A stretch of 64,000 nt of DNA. Source: Chryseobacterium defluvii. Lineage in GTDB: Bacteria > Bacteroidota > Bacteroidia > Flavobacteriales > Weeksellaceae. The stretch is taken from positions 496,001 through 560,000 of the forward strand of contig NZ_JACHLE010000002.1 of NCBI RefSeq assembly GCF_014204415.1, given 5' to 3'. A program made the translations under genes and the position numbers. The first letter of the stretch is position 1; every line of letters begins with the position of its first letter. The notes beneath the pieces were generated by a model that was not told the DNA's origin, made no database searches, and saw only the letters and a list, made by a program, of their open reading frames with translations. Shown piece after piece: positions 44,229 through 52,105 of this stretch.

Positions 44229-45230
44229 ATGATGAAAATAAAAGGCTCTTTATTAATATTTTTTGTGTTCATATTAAGTTGTTTCCATGCTCAGGAAATA
44301 ATAAATAAAGATGCTCTTAAAAAATGCAGAAAAGAGTTTAATAAAAAGACTTGTCTTGGTGATGACGACGAAGACGGAATATTGTTTTATTTAGACCAAT
44401 GTCCTAAAGATGCAGGTGCTGCTGAAAATAATGGCTGCCCTTGGCCAGATGTTGATCTTGATGGTGTTATAGATAAAGATGATGCTTGCCCTGAAGTTGC
44501 AGGTGCTGCTGAAAATAATGGTTGTCCATGGCCGGATACAGATGGAGATGGTATTTTGGATAAGGATGATGCCTGTCCTACTGTAATCGGTGTAATTGAA
44601 AATAATGGTTGCCCTACACAAAATCATGACTGTACAAAATTCTATGAAGAAGAAAGATTAAAGTTTGAGAAATTTAAAAATGACAATAAAAATATTGAAA
44701 ATATTTACAATTCATTGAGTATTAATATTTTAAATTACTTTAAAAAGGAAAACAAAAATATAGAAATAAAGGAAGCTTATCTTAATTTTTTAGATTACGG
44801 TCCTCAATGTTTGTATTATCCGAAAGGTTATGTTCCTCAATGTGAAAGCAGCAGAAATACAGATGAATATAATTTTTTAATCACAAAATTTTGGAATAAA
44901 AATGCCTTGGAAAATTTCTCGAAAAAGAAGAATGTTTTAATTAAAATGAAATATTTATTTAAAGATTATGAGCAAGAATTCAGTAATATTATCTCTGAAG
45001 AATTACATAATTTTTTAGTAAGCAGAAAGGTAAATGATAGAAACGTTGTTATTTCTCAAAAGCCATTAAGAGATAATGAAAAAGAAATTTCGCTTGAAAT
45101 AAAAATTAAATTTATCAATCCATATCAATTAGTAATTGACTATACTCCTTTTGCAGGCGGAGTATATCAGGTTTCAAAAAAAATTGAATATCAAAACGGC
45201 AATTGGATTGAATTAAAAGAACAAAATTAA
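44229..45230 (+). CDS. secreted protein with thrombospondin type 3-like calcium-binding repeats
   Basis: Encodes 333 residues. Signal peptide (about 1-21, ending HAQ). Three acidic repeats follow (about 42-130): [30 protein letters not shown] and [15 protein letters not shown], joined by [11 protein letters not shown] linkers, the thrombospondin type 3 calcium-binding pattern seen before OmpA domains. No OmpA domain follows; the C-terminal 200 residues are Lys/Asn-rich and unrecognised. The repeat DNA is nearly duplicated (44412-44468 and 44484-44540). It is lower in GC than rpiB and rnr on either side and may have been inserted between them. Confidence 0.75.
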   Translation: MMKIKGSLLIFFVFILSCFHAQEIINKDALKKCRKEFNKKTCLGDDDEDGILFYLDQCPKDAGAAENNGCPWPDVDLDGVIDKDDACPEVAGAAENNGCPWPDTDGDGILDKDDACPTVIGVIENNGCPTQNHDCTKFYEEERLKFEKFKNDNKNIENIYNSLSINILNYFKKENKNIEIKEAYLNFLDYGPQCLYYPKGYVPQCESSRNTDEYNFLITKFWNKNALENFSKKKNVLIKMKYLFKDYEQEFSNIISEELHNFLVSRKVNDRNVVISQKPLRDNEKEISLEIKIKFINPYQLVIDYTPFAGGVYQVSKKIEYQNGNWIELKEQN

Positions 45231-45271
45231 AAATGGGTACAGGAATTTATCCTGTGAAATAAAAAATTAAA

Positions 45272-47425
45272 ATGTCAAGAAAAAGAAAATATATAAGTCA
45301 GAAAAATGACCATAAACTCATGGAAATCGGCAGGTTGATTCTGCGTTTCATGAACGAAAATCCGTCTAAAATCTATAATTACAAACAGATTGCAGATGGA
45401 ATAGATTATAAAAACCCAAGACAAAGAGAGCTTGTCATTCAGGCTTTACATAAGTTACAGGGTTCCGAAAAAATAAAAGAAACAGAAAAGGGCAAATACA
45501 TTGTCAATCTGAAAATAGCCGGCACTTTAACCGGAATCATAGATTTTAACCAGACAGGAAATGCCTATGTGAACGTAGAAGGCCTGGAGGACGATATCTT
45601 TATCCATTCTAAAAATGTAAAAGATGCTTTACAGGGCGATAAGGTTCTGATTATAACCTATCACTATAAAGGTAAAAAGCTTGAAGGTTCCGTATTGGAA
45701 GTATTGGAAAGATCCAGAACCGAGTTTGTGGGTACATTCCAGATCATCAATCATAAAGATTTCGGATTTGTAGTATGTGATAAAAAAAGCATCAATACAG
45801 ATATTTTTATCCCGAAAACAAAATTCAACGGAGCTGAAAACGGAGATAAAGTTATCGTAAAGATGACAGAATGGAAACCGGGAGATAAAAATCCGGAAGG
45901 TGAAATCATCCAGGTCTTGGGAGCCCCGGGAGAACATGAAACCGAGATCCACTCTATCCTGGCTGAATACGGTTTACCCTATGAATTCCCAAAAGAAGTG
46001 GAAGCGGATGCTGATAAAATAGACAGAAGCATTACCGATGAAGAAGCGGCAAAACGCTGGGATATGCGTGGGATCTGTACCTTCACCATTGACCCGAAAG
46101 ATGCCAAGGATTTTGATGATGCCCTATCGATCAGAAAATTAGAGAACGGAAACTGGGAAGTCGGAGTACATATTGCAGACGTTTCTCATTATGTGGTTCC
46201 CGGAACTATTCTGGATGATGAAGCATACCAGAGGGCGACTTCAGTGTATCTGGTTGACCGTGTAGTTCCGATGTTGCCGGAAGTATTGAGTAATGATGTC
46301 TGCTCACTTCGTCCTAATGAAGATAAATATACATTTTCAGCAGTATTTGAGCTGAATGATAATGCTGAAATTCAGAAACAATGGTTCGGAAGAACGGTTA
46401 TCCATTCAGACAGAAGATTTACTTATGAAGAAGCCCAGGAACGTATAGAAACGAAACAGGGAGATCTTGCGGAAGAAATTCTGGTATTGGACAGATTGGC
46501 CAAGATCATGCGGGCAGAACGTATCAGGAAAGGAGCCATTACTTTTGACAGAAGCGAAGTAAGATTCAACTTGGATGAAAACAATGAACCGATCGGGGTT
46601 TACTTTAAAATAAGCAAAGATTCAAACCATCTGATTGAAGAATTCATGCTTTTGGCCAACAGAAAAGTTTCAGAATTTGTTTCCTTGTCCAGAAAAGGAG
46701 AAATTACCAATAATACTTTCATTTACAGGGTTCACGATGATCCGGATCCTGCTAAATTAGAAGCTTTGAGAGATTTTGTTTCCACTTTCGGATATAAAAT
46801 GAATCTTGCCAATACTAAAAAAGTAGCTGAGTCTTTGAACAAGTTGCTTCACGATGTTAAAGGAAAGGGCGAAGAAAATATGATCGAAACTTTAGCCATG
46901 AGAAGTATGAGTAAAGCGGTTTATTCTACAGAACCCATTGGGCACTATGGTTTAGGATTTGAGTATTATTCCCATTTCACCTCTCCTATCCGTCGTTATC
47001 CGGATTTGCTTGCCCATCGCCTGCTTCAGCATTATTTAGATGGAGGAAAATCTCCCAGTAAACATGAACTGGAAGAGAAAGCAAAACACTGCAGTTCGAG
47101 GGAAAGACTGGCTGCCGATGCAGAAAGGGATTCCATCAAGTTCATGCAGGTGAAATTCATGGAAAAACATATCGGAGAAGTATTTACCGGTGTGATTTCC
47201 GGAGTTGCAGAATTCGGTTTCTGGGTAGAAATCCCTGAAAACGGTGCGGAAGGATTGATCAAGTTGAGAGATCTGGTAGATGATTCCTATATGTATGATG
47301 CCAAAACCCATGCGGTTTATGGTATAAGAAATGGTAATAAATATCAATTGGGAGATCAGGTTCAGATAAAAGTGGTAAAGGCTAATTTGATCCAAAAGCA
47401 GTTGGACTTTAAGATTGTTGATTAA
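45272..47425 (+). CDS. rnr: ribonuclease R
   Basis: Encodes 717 residues, a processive 3'-5' exoribonuclease that degrades structured RNA. Order: N-terminal helix-turn-helix (about 15-75), cold-shock domains (about 80-230), RNB catalytic domain (about 255-590) with the metal motif TIDPKDAKDFDDAL (about 271-284) and the late YYSHFTSPIRRYPDLLAHRL, then an S1 domain (about 630-715, with GVISGVAEFGFWVEI). Length is typical. It probably shares transcription with the upstream secreted protein gene or has an unseen promoter in the 41-nt gap. Confidence 0.96.
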   Translation: MSRKRKYISQKNDHKLMEIGRLILRFMNENPSKIYNYKQIADGIDYKNPRQRELVIQALHKLQGSEKIKETEKGKYIVNLKIAGTLTGIIDFNQTGNAYVNVEGLEDDIFIHSKNVKDALQGDKVLIITYHYKGKKLEGSVLEVLERSRTEFVGTFQIINHKDFGFVVCDKKSINTDIFIPKTKFNGAENGDKVIVKMTEWKPGDKNPEGEIIQVLGAPGEHETEIHSILAEYGLPYEFPKEVEADADKIDRSITDEEAAKRWDMRGICTFTIDPKDAKDFDDALSIRKLENGNWEVGVHIADVSHYVVPGTILDDEAYQRATSVYLVDRVVPMLPEVLSNDVCSLRPNEDKYTFSAVFELNDNAEIQKQWFGRTVIHSDRRFTYEEAQERIETKQGDLAEEILVLDRLAKIMRAERIRKGAITFDRSEVRFNLDENNEPIGVYFKISKDSNHLIEEFMLLANRKVSEFVSLSRKGEITNNTFIYRVHDDPDPAKLEALRDFVSTFGYKMNLANTKKVAESLNKLLHDVKGKGEENMIETLAMRSMSKAVYSTEPIGHYGLGFEYYSHFTSPIRRYPDLLAHRLLQHYLDGGKSPSKHELEEKAKHCSSRERLAADAERDSIKFMQVKFMEKHIGEVFTGVISGVAEFGFWVEIPENGAEGLIKLRDLVDDSYMYDAKTHAVYGIRNGNKYQLGDQVQIKVVKANLIQKQLDFKIVD

Positions 47426-47448
47426 TTGAATCATAAAGTATAACTTTG
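47418..47448 (+). promoter_or_regulatory. promoter TTG-N20-TAACTTTG for the LysE-like operon
   Basis: TTG at 47418-47420, 20 nt, then a perfect -7 element TAACTTTG at 47441-47448, 39 nt before the ATG at 47488. It overlaps the 3' end of rnr. Confidence 0.5.
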
Positions 47449-47487
47449 TATAAGATGAGTATTTTTCATCTTTAAAAGAATTACTGA

Positions 47488-48174
47488 ATGTTTGAACTTG
47501 TACTTTCTGCTATTGTATTAGGCTTTATGCTGAGCCTGGTTTTCATAGGACCAATTTTTTTCCTTCTTATTGAAACCAGCTTTTCAAGAGGCCCGAAACA
47601 TGCCCTGGCTCTGGATCTGGGAGTAATTTCTGCCGATTTATTGTGTATCCTGGCAGCTTACTATGCAAGTGCAGATATAGTAACTTTAATAGACAAACAT
47701 CCCGGGTTTTACAGGATCACCTCCATCCTCATTTTTGTCTATGGAATTGTAATGATGGTGACGAAAACCAAAATGCATATGCCCGGTGAAGAAAGAATCA
47801 TTAATCAGAATTATATTAAAACGTTCATTAATGGTTTTTTCTTCAATCTTTTAAATGTAGGAGTAATCCTTTTCTGGCTGGTGACCGTAATTTCGGTAAG
47901 GAACCAGTATCCCGATACCGGCAATTTTATCCTTTATATAGGGACTGTAATTGCCACCTACCTGTGTATAGATCTGGCCAAAATATTCCTGGCCAAACAG
48001 TTTCATTATAAACTCACACAAAAACTTGCCAATCAGATCAGAAGAGTGGTTGGCGGGATTCTTATTGTCTTCAGTTTTTTTATCTTTTTACAAAGCTTTA
48101 AAAAATTCAACCAGTTTGATAAAAAGCTGGAAGAAGCCGAGAAGACCGAAGTAAAATATCAAAGAAAAAAATGA
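47488..48174 (+). CDS. LysE family transporter
   Basis: Encodes 228 residues with about six TM helices. The N-terminal GPIFFLLIETSFSRGPKHAL follows the LysE/RhtB pattern of an early Gly-Pro followed by a small-residue helix and charged loop. These exporters remove excess amino acids or related compounds. The C-terminus is a charged cytoplasmic tail (about 205-228). Its stop overlaps the next gene's ATG (ATGA). Substrate unknown. Confidence 0.85.
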   Translation: MFELVLSAIVLGFMLSLVFIGPIFFLLIETSFSRGPKHALALDLGVISADLLCILAAYYASADIVTLIDKHPGFYRITSILIFVYGIVMMVTKTKMHMPGEERIINQNYIKTFINGFFFNLLNVGVILFWLVTVISVRNQYPDTGNFILYIGTVIATYLCIDLAKIFLAKQFHYKLTQKLANQIRRVVGGILIVFSFFIFLQSFKKFNQFDKKLEEAEKTEVKYQRKK

Positions 48175-49100
48175 TGAAAAATATTTTTCCAAAGTCACTT
48201 AAAAAAGGAGATAAAATAGCCGTTATTTCCCCTGCCGGAGCCGTAGATGCTTCCCAGCTTGAAAAAGGCATAGAAATGATAAAAAACAAAGGTTTTGAAC
48301 CTGTTTTGGGAGAACACCTTTACACGAGATTTTCTAACGGCTATAATTATGCAGGAACAGAGAAAGAAAGAATAAAAGATATCAACTGGGCTTTAAACGA
48401 CAAGGATATTTCCGCAGTCTGGGCTTCCAGGGGCGGATACGGATGCCAGCACCTGCTCCGGCATTTAAAGCTGAAAGACTTTAAGGAAAACCCGAAATGG
48501 TATATAGGATACTCAGACAATACCGTGGTACAGAGCTATTTGTTGAAAAAAGGCTTTGCTTCCATTCATGGGCAGACCATTAAAACATCAAGCTTTGGCG
48601 TGACGGAAGGAAGCTATGATCTGATATTTGATATCCTGAAAGGAAAAAAGCCAAAATATAGCTTACCATCGAATGAATTAAATAAAGCAGGGAATTGTGA
48701 AGGAGAATTGGTGGGAGGAAATTTAGCCCTTATTTATGCCCTTTTAGGAACCCGGTATTCATTTGATTTCAGGGATAAGATTTTATTCATCGAAGACATT
48801 GGTGAAAACTTTTATGCTCTTGACAGAATGATAATGAGCTTGGAACTTGCCGGAGTTTTTAATAAGATCAAAGGGCTTATTATAGGAGGAATGACCAATA
48901 TGGGAGATGAAAAAGAGAACAAAGGCTATGAAGAAAGCTTTGATGGGTTTGCTAATAAATTGATCTCGGACAGAATTTCAAAATATAAATTTCCGGTTAT
49001 TTTTGGTTTCCCTAATGGACATATTTATGATAACAGGCCTTTGATCATTGGCGGAAATGTGAAAATGAAGGTTGAGGATAAGGTTAAGGTTGAATTTTAG
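48171..49100 (+). CDS. LD-carboxypeptidase (S66 family)
   Basis: Encodes 309 residues. It cleaves the terminal D-Ala from tetrapeptide muropeptides in peptidoglycan recycling. The nucleophile Ser lies in WYIGYSDNTVV (about 107-117). The Glu and His of the S66 triad fit ELVGGNLALIYALLGT/IEDIGENFYALDRM and the C-terminal GFPNGHIYDNRPL. The first ATG overlaps the LysE stop; a second ATG follows one codon later. No signal peptide, so it is cytoplasmic as in LdcA. Confidence 0.93.
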   Translation: MMKNIFPKSLKKGDKIAVISPAGAVDASQLEKGIEMIKNKGFEPVLGEHLYTRFSNGYNYAGTEKERIKDINWALNDKDISAVWASRGGYGCQHLLRHLKLKDFKENPKWYIGYSDNTVVQSYLLKKGFASIHGQTIKTSSFGVTEGSYDLIFDILKGKKPKYSLPSNELNKAGNCEGELVGGNLALIYALLGTRYSFDFRDKILFIEDIGENFYALDRMIMSLELAGVFNKIKGLIIGGMTNMGDEKENKGYEESFDGFANKLISDRISKYKFPVIFGFPNGHIYDNRPLIIGGNVKMKVEDKVKVEF

Positions 49101-49102
49101 AT

Positions 49103-49600
49103 ATGGATGAAATAATTCTTAAATATAGTTTTAGTCCAGGTTTCATGGATGATATTATTGCCAAGGAATTATTAATTTTTAAGAATTTTGATACACGATT
49201 GGAGTTTTTCTGGTACTTTGATGCAGGTTTTTTTCCGGATAATGATTGGCAACGGAAACAACAGAGAAGATGTACAAAGATCAGAAATATTTTGCCACAG
49301 GAATTACAGAATCAACTTGTAAAATTATTAGAAAGTGATTTAAAAATAATTGAACCGGAAATAATTAAAACAGATAAAATTATATATGCTACATCCGCTC
49401 ATCCTAAAAGTGAATATTACAAGATAAAAATTGGTGATGAAGAAAAAACTATACATATTCCGTATGATATAGATAAGGTTCTTATAGAAAAAGCACATAA
49501 AAAGATATTTTTAGACTTTCATTATCAATTACAAACATGGATAGATCAGGAATTTGAAGTTGCTTCAGAAGGAAAAGCAGTTAGATTTAACAAAAAATAA
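49103..49600 (+). CDS. hypothetical protein
   Basis: Encodes 165 residues, soluble, with no recognised motif. It contains aromatic-rich LEFFWYFDAGFFPDNDWQ and many Lys/Ile, and is more AT-rich than the flanking genes. It starts 2 nt after the LD-carboxypeptidase stop and ends 1 nt before yraN, so it is in the operon; the low GC suggests a later insertion. Function unknown. Confidence 0.6.
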   Translation: MDEIILKYSFSPGFMDDIIAKELLIFKNFDTRLEFFWYFDAGFFPDNDWQRKQQRRCTKIRNILPQELQNQLVKLLESDLKIIEPEIIKTDKIIYATSAHPKSEYYKIKIGDEEKTIHIPYDIDKVLIEKAHKKIFLDFHYQLQTWIDQEFEVASEGKAVRFNKK

Positions 49601-49601
49601 A

Positions 49602-49973
49602 ATGGCTACTCACAACGATTTCGGGAAAAAAGCAGAAGATCTAGCTGTAGAATATCTACAAAAGAACGGCTATAAGATCCTTGCGAGAAATTTCCGGTTT
49701 CAGAAAGCTGAAATTGATATCATTGCTGAAAAAGATAACATCATTGTCATAGTTGAGGTAAAAGCACGATCCACAGACGCATTTATATTGCCTCAGGAAG
49801 CAGTTACCAAAACTAAAATAAAGTCAATTGTTTCCGCGGCCAATCATTATCTGGAAGAATTTAACAGGAATAATGAAGTCAGGTTCGATATCCTTTCCGT
49901 CCTTCCCGATCAAAACAAAAATTTAATAATCGAACATATCCCTGATGCTTTTGAAGCTTTGGATGCCAATTGA
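49602..49973 (+). CDS. yraN: YraN family (UPF0102) putative endonuclease-fold protein
   Basis: Encodes 123 residues. The restriction-endonuclease-like core is visible: GKKAEDLAVEYLQKNGYKIL (about 8-27), AEIDIIAEKDNIIVIVEVKA (about 37-56; D-ExK-type active residues) and later FDILSVLP. The molecular role of the family is uncertain; it often sits near ribosomal or envelope genes. The ATG at 49602 matches the family N-terminus. Confidence 0.9.
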   Translation: MATHNDFGKKAEDLAVEYLQKNGYKILARNFRFQKAEIDIIAEKDNIIVIVEVKARSTDAFILPQEAVTKTKIKSIVSAANHYLEEFNRNNEVRFDILSVLPDQNKNLIIEHIPDAFEALDAN

Positions 49974-50056
49974 TGTAACAATTTAAAAATATAACAATGT
50001 AACAATTGGTAAACTGTTACATTGATAGATTGTTACATTAAAAATTTATAATTTTT
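49974..50056. repeat. TGTAACAAT/ATTGTTACA inverted repeat region
   Basis: The gap holds several copies of TGTAACAAT and its complement. A perfect 11-bp stem is AATGTAACAAT (49996-50006) with ATTGTTACATT (50029-50039). It may act as a terminator for yraN or be a local repeat element. Confidence 0.5.
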
Positions 50057-50806
50057 ATGAAGACAGTATTAATCACCGGGACAACCTCCGGAATCGGAAA
50101 ATCGACAGCTGAGCTCCTGGCCAGACAGGGAAACAGGATCATCATCTGTGGAAGAAGGAACGATGTTTTGGAGTCATTAAAAACGGAGCTTTCTGAATTC
50201 ACCGAAATATTTAGTTTAAAATTCGATGTAAGAAATCTGAAAGAAGTTGAGGACGCAATAGAGTCTCTTCCTGAAGAATGGAAAAATATAGATGTTCTGA
50301 TCAATAATGCGGGAAATGCTCATGGTTTGGACCCTCTTTCGGCAGGAAAGACCGATGACTGGGATATGATGATCGACGGAAATGTGAAAGGGCTTTTATA
50401 TATCTCCAAAATGATCATCCCGGGAATGAAAGAAAGGAATTCCGGACATATTGTTAACATCAGCTCCGTAGCGGCAAGACAAACCTATGCCAACGGAACA
50501 GTGTATTGTGCAACCAAAAAAGCAGTGGATGTGATCTCCGAAGGAATGAGGCTGGAATTGACGGAATTCGGGATCAGGGTTACCAACATTCAGCCGGGAG
50601 CCGTAGAAACAGAATTTTCTTTGGTGAGATTTAAAGGAGACAGTGAAAGGGCTGCCACGGTATACGCAGGATATGAAGCCCTGAAAGCCGAAGATATCGC
50701 CGATGCCATTGCCTATTGTGTGAATGCCCCAAAGCATGTGACGATCTCAGATATGACCATCTATCCGTCTGCCCAAAGCGAGCCCAGAACAATTCATAGA
50801 AAATAA
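50057..50806 (+). CDS. SDR family NAD(P)-dependent oxidoreductase
   Basis: Encodes 249 residues. Classical SDR with ITGTTSGIGKSTAELLA (about 6-22), NNAGNAHGLDPL (about 86), catalytic Ser in VNISSVAARQ and YCATKKAVD Tyr-Lys (about 152-156). The PGAVETEFS segment and C-terminus resemble YdfG-type 3-hydroxy acid dehydrogenases, so the likely substrates are small hydroxy acids such as serine analogues; this is family inference. It is followed 1 nt later by the next ORF. Confidence 0.88.
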   Translation: MKTVLITGTTSGIGKSTAELLARQGNRIIICGRRNDVLESLKTELSEFTEIFSLKFDVRNLKEVEDAIESLPEEWKNIDVLINNAGNAHGLDPLSAGKTDDWDMMIDGNVKGLLYISKMIIPGMKERNSGHIVNISSVAARQTYANGTVYCATKKAVDVISEGMRLELTEFGIRVTNIQPGAVETEFSLVRFKGDSERAATVYAGYEALKAEDIADAIAYCVNAPKHVTISDMTIYPSAQSEPRTIHRK

Positions 50807-50807
50807 G

Positions 50808-51248
50808 ATGAAACAATTATCGCTTTTTATTCTCCTTTTTTTATTCTCCTTTTGGAATGGTCAGAATATCAGGACAAACCCTAAAGATGAAAAACTGTTT
50901 GAAAATGTCAGGCTTTTAGACCGCTATTTGCAGAATAATGACGATAAAATAATTAATATCCTTTGCCCCGACGTTTCTTTTGGACATTCTAACGGATGGG
51001 TTCAGAATCTTCAGGACTTCCAAAAGGATTTTTCTTCAAAAAAAGTGGTCTATAAAAATATTGAACAGACAGAACTTTCTGAAATTAAAAAATACAAAAA
51101 CATGGTCAGCATCAGGAGGAAAATTAAAGTTGCCGGGACTTATAAAGGACAGGATTTCGGAATGAAGCTGGCGCTCCTGGAGATCTGGATGAAAAAGAAT
51201 TCCATCTGGAAACTCTGGAGCCGGCAGAGTGTCGAAATAAAGCCATAA
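50808..51248 (+). CDS. NTF2-like secreted protein (nuclear transport factor 2 family)
   Basis: Encodes 146 residues. Signal peptide (about 1-19, ending WNG). The rest fits a small NTF2/SnoaL-like cone fold (DUF4440-like): VRLLDRYLQNNDDKI at the start and LALLEIWMKKNSIWKLWSRQ at the end. Such proteins may bind small ligands; no catalytic residues are assigned. It is nearly contiguous with the SDR gene, so probably co-transcribed. Confidence 0.75.
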   Translation: MKQLSLFILLFLFSFWNGQNIRTNPKDEKLFENVRLLDRYLQNNDDKIINILCPDVSFGHSNGWVQNLQDFQKDFSSKKVVYKNIEQTELSEIKKYKNMVSIRRKIKVAGTYKGQDFGMKLALLEIWMKKNSIWKLWSRQSVEIKP

Positions 51249-51282
51249 ATTTGTAGGGAAATCATCAAAATTCAACACAGCC

Positions 51283-51335
51283 TTTGTCATTCCGTAGGAA
51301 TCTAAAAAATGTTGAGATGCTTACAGAATGACAAA
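51283..51335. repeat. interspersed palindromic GAATGAC element, copy 3
   Basis: A REP-like element: TTTGTCATTCCGTA (51283-51296) and TACAGAATGACAAA (51322-51335) are near-perfect inverted ends around a 25-nt loop. The right half matches 13909-13934. It lies between the NTF2-like gene and tsaB. Confidence 0.6.
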
Positions 51336-51358
51336 TAAAGGATATATTTAATTAGAAA

Positions 51359-52048
51359 ATGAAAATATTATACCTGGAAACCTCTTCAAAAAACTGTTCG
51401 GTAGCTGTTTCAGATAACGAAAAACTATTATGCCTTTGTGAAGAAGTTTCTGATAACTATAAACAATCTGAAAGCCTTCACACCTTTGTGGAATGGGCGC
51501 TGGAAGGTGCGGGAATCTCCCTGAAAGAGATAGAAGCCGTTTCCTTGGGAAAAGGGCCCGGTTCTTACACAGGATTAAGGATCGGTGCATCCTCTGCAAA
51601 AGGTTTCTGTTATGGCTTAAAAGTGCCGTTAATTGCTGTCAATTCTCTCGAGAGCATGATAGAGCCTTTTTTAGGACAAAACTATGATTACATAGTCCCT
51701 TTGATCGATGCGAGGAGAATGGAGGTTTATACGGCCACTTACGATGGCGTAACAGGGAAAGAAATATCAGAGACTCAAGCTAAAATTTTGGATGAACATT
51801 CTTTTGAAGAATTGAAAGGCAAAAAAATACTGTTTGCAGGAGACGGAGCAACAAAGGCAAAAGAAATTTTGAAGCTTCCTGATGCAGCGTTTAATGAAAA
51901 CGTCTACCCTTCTGCACAATACCTGATCAGAAAGACCGTGGAAAAAACAGAAAATAAGGATTTTGAGGATATGGCCTACTTTGAGCCGTTTTACTTAAAA
52001 GATTTCCATGGAGCAAAGAAAAAGAAATCGTCAGATGATTCTCTGTGA
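51359..52048 (+). CDS. tsaB: tRNA threonylcarbamoyladenosine biosynthesis protein TsaB
   Basis: Encodes 229 residues. TsaB partners with TsaD and TsaE in making t6A37 on ANN-decoding tRNAs. The ASKHA-fold N-terminus (ILYLETSSKNCSVAVSD) and the family signature LGKGPGSYTGLRIGASSAKG (about 62-81) are clear. Length is normal. It is followed by a shared terminator. Confidence 0.95.
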   Translation: MKILYLETSSKNCSVAVSDNEKLLCLCEEVSDNYKQSESLHTFVEWALEGAGISLKEIEAVSLGKGPGSYTGLRIGASSAKGFCYGLKVPLIAVNSLESMIEPFLGQNYDYIVPLIDARRMEVYTATYDGVTGKEISETQAKILDEHSFEELKGKKILFAGDGATKAKEILKLPDAAFNENVYPSAQYLIRKTVEKTENKDFEDMAYFEPFYLKDFHGAKKKKSSDDSL

Positions 52049-52070
52049 CCGTAAAAATTAAACTGCATAT

Positions 52071-52104
52071 AAAAAGCGAAGATCAGTCAATCTTCGCTTT
52101 TTTA
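52071..52104. terminator. bidirectional terminator between tsaB and sprE-like
   Basis: Arms AAAAAGCGAAGAT and ATCTTCGCTTTTT with a 6-nt loop, between convergent genes. Confidence 0.88.
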
Positions 52105-52105
52105 T

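Noticed and set aside
44412..44600. Tandem repeats as a CRISPR or minisatellite
   Set aside because: They are in frame and encode thrombospondin type 3 repeats; the spacing is that of protein repeats, not of CRISPR spacers.
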